A stretch of DNA of 64,000 nucleotides, from the NCBI GenBank assembly GCA_002919265.1, contig PKEY01000022.1:1-64000 (forward strand), in the 5' to 3' direction. The notes beneath the pieces are model-generated. The model did no database searches and was not told where the DNA came from. It saw only the letters and a program-made list of their open reading frames with translations. A program made the position numbers and the translations under genes. Positions 46,677 to 55,733 of the stretch are shown one piece after another. Each line of letters starts with the position of its first letter. Position 1 is the first letter of the stretch. This DNA comes from Hyphomicrobiaceae bacterium. GTDB taxonomy: Bacteria > Pseudomonadota > Alphaproteobacteria > Rhizobiales > Hyphomicrobiaceae.

Positions 46677-47894
46677 TCAGCCCTTCTTGACGAGCGGGCA
46701 CTCGCCTTCCTCGATCGGCCGGAAGGCTTGATCAGCCGGGATGACCGCGCGAAGCTTGTAGTAGTCCCACGGCCCCTTGCTCTCTTCGGGCTTCTTGACC
46801 TCGAAGAGATACATGTCGTGGATCTTCCGACCGTCCGCCCGGATGTGACCCTTGCCGAACACGCGGTCCTCGGTCGGCATCGACTTCATCTTCTCGACGA
46901 CCTTCGCGCCGTCGGCATCGCTGCCGAGCTCGTGCACGGCCTTCAGGTAGTGGATGACCGCCGAATAAACTCCCGCCTGCGTCATAGACGGCTTCGCGCC
47001 GTTGTTGGCCGCGGCAAACTCTTCGGCGAAGGCGCGGGTCTGGTCATTCATGTCCCAATACCAGGCCTCGGTAAAGACAAGGCCCTGAGCCGTCTGCAAA
47101 CCGAGCGCATGGACATCGGTGATGAACATCAGGAGCGCCGCGAGGTTCTGCCCACCCTGCACGATGCCAAATTCTGCGGCCTGCTTCACCGAGTTGATCG
47201 TGTCGCCGCCGGCATTGGCCAGGCCGATGACCTTGGCGCCAGAAGACTGAGCCTGCAGGAGGAACGAGGAGAAGTCCTGCCCCGGGAACGGATGGCGCAC
47301 CTTGCCCAACACCTTGCCGCCGTTCTTCTCAACGGCCGCAGCCGTGTCACGCTCCAACGCGTGGCCGAAGGCATAGTCGGCCGTCAGGAAGAACCAAGTG
47401 TCACCACCCGTCTTCACGAGCGCGGTGCCGGTGCCATTGGCGAGGGCCCAGGTGTCGTAGGTCCAGTGGATCGTGTTCGGCGTGCATGCCTTACCTGTCA
47501 GGTCCGAGGTGCCGCCGGTGGAGTTCAGGTGGACCTTGTTCTTCTCCTTGGTGATGTTGTTCACCGCGAGCGCAACGGAAGACGTGGGCACGTCCACAAT
47601 GACGTCCACACCATCGACATCGTACCACTGGCGGGCAATGTTGGAGCCGATGTCAGGCTTGTTCTGGTGGTCGGCGAAGATCACCTCGATTTTGGCCGGG
47701 CACTGGTTCTCTTTGCAGTAGTCCTCGACCGCCTTCTTGGCTGCCCAGACGGAGCCCTGACCCGACAAATCCGCGTAGACGCCGGACTGGTCGTTCAGAA
47801 CGCCGATCTTGATGACGCCGCCGGTAAACTCAGCATGCGCAGCCGTTGCAAGTACGCTGGCCGACGCCGCTAACAGAAAGGGTTTAAGTTTCAC
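46677..47894 (-). CDS. livK: ABC transporter periplasmic binding protein, LivK-like
   Basis: Periplasmic receptor of the importer, 405 residues. The signal peptide ends in ATAAHAEF, and the Leu/Ile/Val-binding type fold follows (GGVIKIGVLNDQSGVYADLSGQGSVWAAKKAVEDY). The subtype, with HWTYDTWALANGTGTALVKTGGDTWFFLTADYAFGH, is the kind that in related bacteria often binds aromatic acids or other non-amino-acid ligands, so the name livK reflects operon position more than proven ligand. It lies 31 nt after livF. Confidence 0.88.
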   Translation of the reverse strand: MKLKPFLLAASASVLATAAHAEFTGGVIKIGVLNDQSGVYADLSGQGSVWAAKKAVEDYCKENQCPAKIEVIFADHQNKPDIGSNIARQWYDVDGVDVIVDVPTSSVALAVNNITKEKNKVHLNSTGGTSDLTGKACTPNTIHWTYDTWALANGTGTALVKTGGDTWFFLTADYAFGHALERDTAAAVEKNGGKVLGKVRHPFPGQDFSSFLLQAQSSGAKVIGLANAGGDTINSVKQAAEFGIVQGGQNLAALLMFITDVHALGLQTAQGLVFTEAWYWDMNDQTRAFAEEFAAANNGAKPSMTQAGVYSAVIHYLKAVHELGSDADGAKVVEKMKSMPTEDRVFGKGHIRADGRKIHDMYLFEVKKPEESKGPWDYYKLRAVIPADQAFRPIEEGECPLVKKG

Positions 47895-47925
47895 GTTACA
47901 ACCTCCTTTGACGCGAGAGTCGAAT

Positions 47926-48639
47926 TTAGACTCCGAGATAAGCTTCCAACTTGTTCTTGTTGGCCGCGATCTGGTCGTTCTCGATCATGTCAACGACCTG
48001 CCCATGTTCGACGACGTAATGACGATCGGCGACGGTCGCAGCAAAGTGGAAGTTCTGCTCGACGAGCAGGATCGTGAAGCCTTTGCTTTTCAGCGTTCTC
48101 AGTATTCGACCGATTTGCTGGACGATGACGGGAGCCAGCCCCTCGGTCGGCTCATCGAGCAACAACAGTTCCGCACCGGTGCGCAGGATTCGTGCGATGG
48201 CGAGCATCTGCTGCTCACCACCGGACAATTTCGTTCCCTGACTGGAGCTGCGCTCTCTCAGGACAGGGAAAAGCTCGTAAATTTCGTCGAGGCTCAACCC
48301 GCCGGGTTTCACGACGGGCGGCAAAAGCAAGTTTTCGCGCACATTGAGGCTCGAGAAGATGCCGCGCTCCTCGGGCACGTAGGCAATACCCAGCCGTGCG
48401 ATACGCTCCGAGGGCAAATCGATCGTCTCATGACCGTCGTAAACGATGGAGCCTTTGCGGGCGCGGACAATGCCCATGATGGCCCGCATGGTCGTCGTTT
48501 TTCCCACGCCGTTACGGCCAAGCAGCGTGACGACCTCGCCCTTGTGGACGTCGAAGTTCATCCCGTGAAGGATGTGGCTTTCGCCGTACCACGCGTGCAG
48601 ATCACGGACCCGAAGGAGCGGCTGATGGAGCTCAGGCAT
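47926..48639 (-). CDS. livF: ABC transporter ATP-binding protein LivF
   Basis: ATPase of the importer, about 237 residues. Walker A is LLGRNGVGKTTTMRAIMG, the signature is KLSGGEQQMLAIARIL, Walker B is LLLLDEPTEGLAPVIV, and the switch His lies in LVEQNFHFA. ATG 48639 fits the family. A frame to 48651 adds four residues and would overlap livG slightly more. Confidence 0.92.
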   Translation of the reverse strand: MPELHQPLLRVRDLHAWYGESHILHGMNFDVHKGEVVTLLGRNGVGKTTTMRAIMGIVRARKGSIVYDGHETIDLPSERIARLGIAYVPEERGIFSSLNVRENLLLPPVVKPGGLSLDEIYELFPVLRERSSSQGTKLSGGEQQMLAIARILRTGAELLLLDEPTEGLAPVIVQQIGRILRTLKSKGFTILLVEQNFHFAATVADRHYVVEHGQVVDMIENDQIAANKNKLEAYLGV

Positions 48640-49420
48640 GGGCCGCTCCACTGGCTAGGACGCCGGCCTCATCGCCCGACCCCATGTAGGCCTGGATAAC
48701 GTCGGGATTGCGCGAGACTTCCGAGTAAGGGCCTTCCGCCAAAATTTCCCCGCGCGCCAAAACCGTAATGAAGTCGGACAAGTCTGCCACAACCGACAGA
48801 TTGTGCTCGACCATCAAAACAGTGCGGTTCTTCGAAACGCGACGGATCAAATCCGAAATACGGCCGATGTCCTCTCGGCCCATGCCGGCCATCGGCTCAT
48901 CCAACAAAAGCATTTCCGGATCGAGCGCGAGGGTGGTCGCGATTTCAAGCGCGCGTTTGCGGCCGTAAGGAAGCTCTACCGCATGCAGATGGGCGTAGTC
49001 CGCGAGGCCTACCTCTTCGAGAAGCTCCATCGCGCGGTCATTCAGCACAGCAAGGGATCGCTCCGACCGCCAGAAATGGAACGACGTGCCAAGTTGGCGC
49101 TGCAGTGCAATACGGATGTTCTCGAGGACTGTGAGGTGCGGAAAGGTTGCGGAAATCTGGAAGCTGCGGACGAGTCCCATCCGCGCGATGTCGGCCGGCT
49201 TGAGGCTTGTAATGTCCTGCCCCTTGTAGCGGATTACGCCGGTTGTCGGCGTCAGGAATTTCGTTATTAGGTTGAAGCAAGTGGTCTTGCCAGCACCGTT
49301 AGGGCCAATGAGCGCATGAATGGTTCCGCGCCGAACCTTCAAATTCACGCCTTTGACGGCCCAGAGCCCCTTGAAATTGATGGACAGGTTCTCTGTCTCA
49401 ATGATGTTTTCGTTTGTCAT
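48632..49420 (-). CDS. livG: ABC transporter ATP-binding protein LivG
   Basis: Second ATPase of the importer and first gene of the operon, 262 residues. Walker A is LIGPNGAGKTTCFNLITKF. The insert typical of LivG follows Walker A (FPHLTVLENIRIALQRQLG). Walker B is MLLLDEPMAGMGREDI and the switch is MVEHNLSVVADL. The usual LSGGQ/LSYG signature is VELPYGRKRALEIATTLA here. The operon promoter should lie in the 154-nt gap before sitD. Confidence 0.92.
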   Translation of the reverse strand: MTNENIIETENLSINFKGLWAVKGVNLKVRRGTIHALIGPNGAGKTTCFNLITKFLTPTTGVIRYKGQDITSLKPADIARMGLVRSFQISATFPHLTVLENIRIALQRQLGTSFHFWRSERSLAVLNDRAMELLEEVGLADYAHLHAVELPYGRKRALEIATTLALDPEMLLLDEPMAGMGREDIGRISDLIRRVSKNRTVLMVEHNLSVVADLSDFITVLARGEILAEGPYSEVSRNPDVIQAYMGSGDEAGVLASGAAHA

Positions 49421-49574
49421 GCGGGCTTATGCCCTGTCCTTGAATGTTTCCCTTTCCCCGGCCAATGCGGCCGAGGCCCATATGCAATTGTGCAATGCCG
49501 AGCGCATTTAGACGATAACCCGCCCGTTGTCGAGACCTTGGGCCATCGACTTAAGATGAGATGCGCACAGAAGC

Positions 49575-50444
49575 TCAGCGACTGACGGAACCAGCCGGCA
49601 GGTCCGCCTCAGTCTCCGCTTTGGGGCGGCGCAAACGAACATAGATCAGGGCCGCCGTGAACACGAACGCCTGCACGAGAACGATGGTCGGGCCGGTGGC
49701 TGCGTCGAGATGAAAGCTGATCAGCGTCCCGGCCACGCTCGAACCGATCGCTACCGTCGCCGCGATGGCCAGCATGCGCCCGAACCGGTTTGACAGGAGA
49801 TAGGCTGTCGCCCCGGGTGCCACGAGCATGGCAACGACGAGGATGATGCCGACTGCTTTCAAAGAAGCTACCACCGCAAGCGAGAGCAGCGCCAGCAGAC
49901 CATAGTGCAGCCAGCCTACCGGCAGCCCAACGGCTCGCCCGTGCTGCGGATCGAAGCAATAAAGAAGAAGGTCGCGCCGCTTCGCGAGGACGACGATCAG
50001 CACCCCGATGCTCACCAGAAGGATCTCGGTGAACTCGCTGTTGGTCACGCCCAGCAGGTTGCCGAACAGAATGTGTGTGAGGTGCTGCTCCGTTTCGATC
50101 TTCGTGAAAAGGACGAGCCCAAAACCGAACATTCCGGAGAACACGATACCCATCACCGTGTCCTCACGGATCCGGCTGTTTTCCTTGAGGTAGCCGGTCA
50201 GTGTGGCGCAGGTCAGCCCGGCTGCGAAGGCCCCAAGCGATAGCGGCATTCCGAGAACGTAGGCGAGGACGATGCCGGGCAGGATCGCGTGAGAGATGGC
50301 ATCTCCCATCAGCGCCCAACCCTTGAGCACGAGGTAACACGATAGAACGGCCGATACAGCACCGATCAGCACCGCCACAAGCAGAGCGCGCTGCATGAAC
50401 GGGTAAGCAAGGGGAACGGCGAAGAAGTCCCAGAGGGCGGTCAT
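49575..50444 (-). CDS. sitD: Metal ABC transporter permease (SitD/MntB-like)
   Basis: Inner-membrane permease of an ABC-3 family metal importer, 289 residues, about eight helices. The family landmark is [52 protein letters not shown] follows near the C-terminus. It is the last gene of sitABCD and overlaps sitC by 4 nt. Two different permease genes in tandem are typical of SitABCD rather than ZnuABC systems. Confidence 0.88.
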   Translation of the reverse strand: MTALWDFFAVPLAYPFMQRALLVAVLIGAVSAVLSCYLVLKGWALMGDAISHAILPGIVLAYVLGMPLSLGAFAAGLTCATLTGYLKENSRIREDTVMGIVFSGMFGFGLVLFTKIETEQHLTHILFGNLLGVTNSEFTEILLVSIGVLIVVLAKRRDLLLYCFDPQHGRAVGLPVGWLHYGLLALLSLAVVASLKAVGIILVVAMLVAPGATAYLLSNRFGRMLAIAATVAIGSSVAGTLISFHLDAATGPTIVLVQAFVFTAALIYVRLRRPKAETEADLPAGSVSR

Positions 50445-51301
50445 GTTCTCGTGGCCTCCTCCGCCATGCGCGCCCGCCGCCGCGATGCGAGAATTCCGTG
50501 CTTGGGCGCGAAAAGGAACGCGGCGCCAAAGACAAGCGCCTGCAGCGTGACGATGACGCCGCCCGTCGCGCCATCGACAAAGTAGCTGATGTAGGCGCCG
50601 ATGAATCCCGTCGAGGCACCGATGGCAACGCTGAGGATCAGCAGACGGCTGAAGCGGTCCGTCAGGAGATACGCTGTCGCCCCTGGCGTGATCACCGTGG
50701 CGATGACCAGCGCCGCGCCGACGGTCTGCAGCGCGGCAACCGCCGAGGCACTCAGCAAGGAGAAGAACAGCACCTTGAGAAACGTCGTATTGAGGCCGAC
50801 AGCCTTGGCGTGGTGCTCGTCAAAAAACACCAGCATCAGATCCTTCCAGGTGACGAGGAGGATGGCAAAGGCCACGATGGCGACCACGACCACCTGCATC
50901 GCATCCTCGTCGGTGATGCCCAGAATGTTCCCGAGAACGATGCTCTGGACATCGATCGAGACGGGGCGGATCGAGACAATAAACAGCCCCAATGCGAAGA
51001 ACGCTGTGAAAACCACGCCAATAACGGCGTCTTCCTTGAGGCGCGTTACCTGACGAATGCCCCACATGCCGAAGGCGGCGATGATGCCGGAAAAGAAGGC
51101 TCCTGAGGCGTACGGGAGTTGTAGCAAATACGCGATGGCGACGCCCGGGACGACCGCGTGGGATAGCGCGTCGCCCATCAGCGACCAGCCCTTGAGCATC
51201 AGATAGGCCGAGAGAAATGCGCAAAGCCCCCCGACCAGCGCGCTCACCCACATTGCGCGGAGCATGTAGGTGTATTCGAACGGGACAAGGAGTTCGCTCA
51301 T
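50441..51301 (-). CDS. sitC: Metal ABC transporter permease (SitC-like)
   Basis: First permease of the metal importer, 286 residues. It shows the same signature ([27 protein letters not shown]) and [28 protein letters not shown]. It overlaps sitB and sitD by 4 nt each, so the three are translationally coupled. Confidence 0.88.
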   Translation of the reverse strand: MSELLVPFEYTYMLRAMWVSALVGGLCAFLSAYLMLKGWSLMGDALSHAVVPGVAIAYLLQLPYASGAFFSGIIAAFGMWGIRQVTRLKEDAVIGVVFTAFFALGLFIVSIRPVSIDVQSIVLGNILGITDEDAMQVVVVAIVAFAILLVTWKDLMLVFFDEHHAKAVGLNTTFLKVLFFSLLSASAVAALQTVGAALVIATVITPGATAYLLTDRFSRLLILSVAIGASTGFIGAYISYFVDGATGGVIVTLQALVFGAAFLFAPKHGILASRRRARMAEEATRT

Positions 51302-52218
51302 GGCTGCTTGCCCGGTTCGTGGTGGTCTGAAGGCTTCTTCTCGCCATTTTCCCCTTCGCCGTAGAAGACGAGCGGGCGCTCATCATCGGTGAGCACGGTC
51401 AAGGCGCGGCGGTCGTCGTCCTCGTGCAGTTCCTCTCCCGCCAGCCGGAAGTGCCGCAATACACCACCAAAGGTACGCTCGAGGTTTTTCTGCGTGAACG
51501 TCTCCGCTGTCGGACCTGCTGCGAGCACAGTGCGATTGAGCAGCACCACCTGGTCGCAGAAGTCCGGAACACTGCCGAGGTTGTGAGTGGAAACAAGCAT
51601 CAGGTGTCCAGTGCTCCTGAGCTCCTTCATCAGGTTGACAATGGCGTTCTCGGTTTTCACGTCGACGCCTGTGAATGGCTCATCGAGCAGGATAATCCCG
51701 GCGCCCTGGGCGAGTGCTCTGGCGAGGAACACACGCTTGCGCTGGCCGCCGCTCAGCTCTCCGATCTGCCGGTGGCGCAGGTGCCCCATCCCTACGCGCT
51801 CCAGCGCAATATCAACCTGCCGGCGATCCTCGGCCTTCGGAATGCGCAGCAGGTTCATGTGGCCGTAGCGGCCCATCATCACCACGTCCTCGACCAGCAC
51901 CGGGAAATTCCAATCGACCTCCTCAGCCTGGGGCACATAAGCGACAGCACCACGTTTCAATGCCTCCCTCACGGGCAGGTTACCGATACGCACCTCCCCC
52001 TTGGCCGGTCGAACGAACCCCATCAGCGCCTTGAACAGCGTGGACTTGCCGCTGCCATTCGGCCCTGCCAGCCCGCAAATGGTTCCCGGCCCCAGCGAGA
52101 AGCTGACATCGATCAGCGCCGTGTGTCCGTTGGGGTAGACGACGGACAGACCGCTCACATCGATGCGAGGCTCGATCGCAAATCGCTGTCTGTAGTCAGG
52201 TTGGGACGGGGCAAGCAT
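51298..52218 (-). CDS. sitB: Metal ABC transporter ATP-binding protein (SitB-like)
   Basis: ATPase of the metal importer, 306 residues. Walker A is [20 protein letters not shown], the signature is [19 protein letters not shown], Walker B is [16 protein letters not shown] and the switch is STHNLGSV. A polar C-terminal tail of about 50 residues exceeds the minimal ATPase. It follows sitA after 168 nt, which contain a small CCCGG-cgc-CCGGG hairpin near 52290. Confidence 0.9.
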   Translation of the reverse strand: MLAPSQPDYRQRFAIEPRIDVSGLSVVYPNGHTALIDVSFSLGPGTICGLAGPNGSGKSTLFKALMGFVRPAKGEVRIGNLPVREALKRGAVAYVPQAEEVDWNFPVLVEDVVMMGRYGHMNLLRIPKAEDRRQVDIALERVGMGHLRHRQIGELSGGQRKRVFLARALAQGAGIILLDEPFTGVDVKTENAIVNLMKELRSTGHLMLVSTHNLGSVPDFCDQVVLLNRTVLAAGPTAETFTQKNLERTFGGVLRHFRLAGEELHEDDDRRALTVLTDDERPLVFYGEGENGEKKPSDHHEPGKQP

Positions 52219-52386
52219 GGGCTTTGATGCTCCGCTATCTGAAAGATGCCTCGCTCATGCCTGATTGTGGGAAGGTCGAGCCCGGCGCCCGGGTTCCACG
52301 GCGCCACGAACAGCGTGAACGGCACGAGGTATCCCGGCAACGAGGGCCGGGTCTGGAATTCGCAAGTCTTTGACCTGCCCGATCCA

Positions 52387-53358
52387 TCAGTATCCGAACC
52401 CCTTTGCGATGGTATCAACCGTCACCTCCAGCAGCTTGAGGTAGGTGGGCACAGGGCCGTTTTCATCGCTCAGTGAGTCCACGTAGAGCACGCCGCCGTA
52501 GCGAGCGCCCGTCTCACGGGCCACCTGACGGGCCGGCTTGTCCGACACCGTGCTTTCGCTGAACACGACAGGGATCTGGTGCTTGCGGACGAGATCGATG
52601 ACGCGGCGGACCTGCTGTGGCGTCCCCTGCTCATCAGCATTGATGGGCCACAGGAACAGCTCGCGCATGCCGTAATCACGCGCGAGATAGCTGAACGCGC
52701 CTTCGCTCGTCACGAGCCACCGCTTCTCCTCGGGAATGGCCGAGAGACGTTCCCTAAGCGGCTGATCGATGGCCCGAATTTTCGCGGCGTAGGCTTCCGC
52801 ATTGCTGCGGTAGACCTCCGCGTTCGCCGGATCAGCCTCGGTCAGTGCTTTGCGGATGTTCTCGATGTAGATCAGCGCGTTTGTCGGTGACATCCACGCA
52901 TGAGGGTTGGGCTTGCCCGTGTACGGCCCCTCGGTGATGCCCATCGGCTCAATGCCTTCCGTAAGCACCGCGCTCCGAACACCTTGGACGTTCTCGAAGA
53001 AGCGCTCGAACCACTGTTCGAGGTTCAATCCATTCCAAAGGACAAGGTCGGCGGACTGAGCTTTCGCGACGTCCAATGGCGTCGGCTGATAGCCGTGAAT
53101 TTCCGCCCCGGGTTTCGTGATACTTTCCACCACCGCGGCATCACCGGCAACATTCTGCGCCATGTCCTGAATGACGGTGAACGTCGTCACGACGCGCAGC
53201 GGTTTGTCCCGCCTCTGCGCGGCAGCTTCCGGGCCCGTTCCTAACAAAGTTAAGGTCGACAGTACGGCAAGGACTCCGCCGAAGAGCCATCCAAGACAGC
53301 TTGATCTCCGGCGCGCTCCGCTTCGTTTGCCCCTGCACTCCGCCCTGTCAGAACGCAT
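52387..53358 (-). CDS. sitA: Metal ABC transporter periplasmic binding protein (SitA/MntA-like)
   Basis: Cluster A-I metal receptor, 323 residues. The four ligands expected for Mn/Fe binding are visible: His88 (EIHGYQPTPLD), His153 (NPHAWMSP), Glu219 (VTSEGAFSYLA) and Asp294 (YVDSLSDE). There is no His-rich loop, which argues against a zinc (ZnuA) role. ATG 53358 follows GGAGG by 7 nt; a TTG at 53361 is the only longer start. A signal sequence follows a basic N-terminus. The operator-like repeat at 53373-53397 lies immediately upstream. Confidence 0.9.
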   Translation of the reverse strand: MRSDRAECRGKRSGARRRSSCLGWLFGGVLAVLSTLTLLGTGPEAAAQRRDKPLRVVTTFTVIQDMAQNVAGDAAVVESITKPGAEIHGYQPTPLDVAKAQSADLVLWNGLNLEQWFERFFENVQGVRSAVLTEGIEPMGITEGPYTGKPNPHAWMSPTNALIYIENIRKALTEADPANAEVYRSNAEAYAAKIRAIDQPLRERLSAIPEEKRWLVTSEGAFSYLARDYGMRELFLWPINADEQGTPQQVRRVIDLVRKHQIPVVFSESTVSDKPARQVARETGARYGGVLYVDSLSDENGPVPTYLKLLEVTVDTIAKGFGY

Positions 53359-53372
53359 CAAGTCGCCTCCAG

Positions 53373-53397
53373 TTGCAAATGATTTGCAATTGCAAAT
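53373..53397. promoter_or_regulatory. Candidate Mur/Fur-type operator of the sit operon (three half-sites)
   Basis: Three 8-nt half-sites lie head to tail: TTGCAAAT, then G, then ATTTGCAA, then TTGCAAAT. They make two overlapping perfect palindromes, one with a 1-nt centre and one with none. The site sits about 15 nt upstream of the sitA start and about 18 nt before the divergent Mfd-like gene. In Alphaproteobacteria, sit/mnt genes are typically repressed by the Fur-family regulator Mur at AT-rich palindromes; assignment to Mur is inference. Confidence 0.7.
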
Positions 53398-53414
53398 GAG
53401 ATTAGGGAGGTCGC

Positions 53415-55733
53415 TTGCGAGTTGTCAACGACACAAGTCAAAGGATGTGGGAGGCTCGCAATCCGAATGACGGAACGCAGATCCGAAGGCTGCGATTGAG
53501 TGGCATGAAGCAAATGCCGACCGCAGGAACGCCCCGCGCCTCGCGGCGGGCGAAGGTGCACCAGCGCGCCGATAATGACCTTGCCAGCCAAGCAGCCCGT
53601 TTTTTAGCGAACGAGCGCAACTCCCGGCGTATCGATGCCCTACTCACAGGCGCGCTCGGGCTGAGGAAAGGCGACCTTGTCGTTCATGCCGATCACGGAA
53701 TTGGTCGCTTCGAGGGGCTCACCACTTTCGATGCGGACGGCGTGCGCGATTTCTTCACCCTCGCCTACCAGGACGGCAAAATCCTTGTCCCCGCCGAAAA
53801 CACCGACCTTCTCTCGCGCTACGGCTCTGCGGATACCCCCATTCGCCTCGACCGCCTCGGCGGCAAAGCATGGATCAAGCGCAAGGGCCGGCTGAAAAAG
53901 CGGATCGGCGCGATTGCGCTCCATCTCATCGGCATTGCTGCCAAGCGCGAGCTGGCCACCGCGCCCCCTCTCGCGGCCGACCCTGCAGACTATGCGCGTT
54001 TCTGCGAACGCTTTCCCTATAAGGAAACGCCCGATCAGGCGGCCGCCATCGAAGCCGTCAATCGCGACCTTGCGAGCGGAAAGCCGATGGACCGCCTCAT
54101 CTGCGGCGATGTCGGCTCAGGGAAAACCGAGGTGGCTCTGCGCGCCGCGTTTCATGCGGCCATGTCTGGGTGGCAGGTCGCCGTCATCGCGCCCACCACC
54201 CTGCTCTGCCGCCAGCACACGGAGACGTTCCGCAAACGCTTCGCAGGCTTCCCGGTGACGATCGCTCAGGCTTCCCGCCTCTCCGGTGGAAAGGAGCTGG
54301 CCGAAGTGAAGGCCGGCCTGATCTCCGGCCACATCGACATCGTCATCGGCACCCACGCCCTGCTTTCGGAGTCCGTTAACTTCGCCAGGTTGGGCCTTCT
54401 CATCATCGACGAGGAGCAGCGCTTCGGCGTGCGCCACAAGGAGCGCCTGAAGCAGCTTCGAGAGGGAGTCCACGTGCTGACTCTCACCGCCACGCCAATT
54501 CCGCGCACGCTGCAGATGGCGCTGTCCCTCGTTCGCTCGCTTTCCCTCATCGCAACGCCACCTGCGGGGCGGCTGCCAATCAAAACCGTTGTTTGCGAGA
54601 TGGACCCGGTCCGCATTGCCGAAGCGCTTAGAGCCGAGAAGAAGCGGGGTGGTCAGAGTTTTTATGTCTGCCCTCGTATTCAGGATCTTCCGATCATCGC
54701 CGAGATGCTGCGGCGCGAGGTGCCGGAACTGAGCTTCGTCCAGGCTCATGGGCGAATGTCGGCCTCAGAACTCGACCGCATCATGGTGGCGTTCCTCGAC
54801 CGGCACACGGATGTGCTGCTCTCCACGACAATCATCGAGTCCGGGCTCGATATTCCTTCCGTCAACACCATGATCTTGCACGACGCCCACCGCCTTGGGC
54901 TGTCGCAGCTCTACCAGCTTCGCGGCCGCATCGGGCGTTCCGGCGTCGAGGCCTATGCATACCTCACCACTCCCCCCGGCGCAGAATTGACGGAAGCCGC
55001 CAGGCGCCGGCTGGACGTGCTCGCAAACCTGGAACCCGTGGGGGCGGGCTTCAGCGTTGCGAGCCATGACATGGATATCCGCGGCGCCGGAAACCTCCTC
55101 GGCGAGGAGCAGTCGGGTCACATCCGTGATGTCGGCTTCGACTTATTCCAAACCATGCTGAAGCGCGCCGTCGAAGCACTCCGCAAAGGCGAGAAGTTGG
55201 ACCTGGATATCTGGGCGCCGCGGATTTCTCTCGGCCTGCCGGTTCGCATACCGGATACCTACGTCCGCGATCCTGTCGAGCGTGCGGAGCTCTACTGGAA
55301 GCTCGCAACCTTGGAGACAACGGATGAGCTCAAACAGCAAGCGCGCGAACTGCAGGCGAACTACGGACCGCTACCAGGGGAAGCGCAGCACTTTCTCGTC
55401 CTTCTCAGACTCAAACAGCTATGTCGGCAGGCCAAAGTCGCTGAGCTTGAAGCGGGCCCCAAAGGCGCCATTTTCACATTCCGCCCTGGAGTTGTAGCAC
55501 CAAAAACTTTATCCCTGCCCCACGGTTTTGCTGGGCGGATCGTTCGTCGGAAAAGCGGCCAACTTGCTGTTTTCGCGCGCTGGGCGGAGCCGCGGCGCCG
55601 TGTCAAAGGCATTTACAGCCTGCTCCGCCACCTCGCCGCCGCAATGAACCCGCCAGCTGCAGGCGACACGTCCCCCCCTGCCCCACGCCGCTTAAGGCGC
55701 GTCAGGTCACAAGCGCATTGCAGCGGGAGCTGA
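53415..55733 (+). CDS. Short Mfd-like translocase/helicase lacking the UvrA-binding module
   Basis: This 772-residue protein corresponds to the C-terminal two thirds of the transcription-repair coupling factor Mfd. It has a CarD-like RNA polymerase interaction domain (residues about 84-180, LRKGDLVVHADHGIGRFEGL), Walker A GDVGSGKT at 231-238, and DEEQRFGVRHKERLK (DEEQ at 332-335). Motifs TLTATPIPRTLQMAL, VLLSTTIIESGLDIP and the QLRGRIGRSG motif VI follow, then a TRCF-type C-terminal domain. The roughly 500-600 residue N-terminal UvrB-like module is absent, and the first 80 residues are low-complexity and basic. TTG 53415 follows GGGAGG by 4 nt; ATG 53445 or 53505 are alternatives. It overlaps the convergent dynamin-like gene by 32 nt. 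Confidence 0.85.
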   Translation: MRVVNDTSQRMWEARNPNDGTQIRRLRLSGMKQMPTAGTPRASRRAKVHQRADNDLASQAARFLANERNSRRIDALLTGALGLRKGDLVVHADHGIGRFEGLTTFDADGVRDFFTLAYQDGKILVPAENTDLLSRYGSADTPIRLDRLGGKAWIKRKGRLKKRIGAIALHLIGIAAKRELATAPPLAADPADYARFCERFPYKETPDQAAAIEAVNRDLASGKPMDRLICGDVGSGKTEVALRAAFHAAMSGWQVAVIAPTTLLCRQHTETFRKRFAGFPVTIAQASRLSGGKELAEVKAGLISGHIDIVIGTHALLSESVNFARLGLLIIDEEQRFGVRHKERLKQLREGVHVLTLTATPIPRTLQMALSLVRSLSLIATPPAGRLPIKTVVCEMDPVRIAEALRAEKKRGGQSFYVCPRIQDLPIIAEMLRREVPELSFVQAHGRMSASELDRIMVAFLDRHTDVLLSTTIIESGLDIPSVNTMILHDAHRLGLSQLYQLRGRIGRSGVEAYAYLTTPPGAELTEAARRRLDVLANLEPVGAGFSVASHDMDIRGAGNLLGEEQSGHIRDVGFDLFQTMLKRAVEALRKGEKLDLDIWAPRISLGLPVRIPDTYVRDPVERAELYWKLATLETTDELKQQARELQANYGPLPGEAQHFLVLLRLKQLCRQAKVAELEAGPKGAIFTFRPGVVAPKTLSLPHGFAGRIVRRKSGQLAVFARWAEPRRRVKGIYSLLRHLAAAMNPPAAGDTSPPAPRRLRRVRSQAHCSGS

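Noticed and set aside
46728..47873. 381-codon plus-strand ORF opposite livK
   Set aside because: High-GC third-position shadow. The minus strand encodes a clear periplasmic binding protein within a complete operon.
52387..53358. Calling the metal importer a zinc (ZnuABC) system
   Set aside because: The receptor has the His, His, Glu, Asp ligand set and no His-rich loop, and there are two permease genes, which favours Mn/Fe (Sit) transport.
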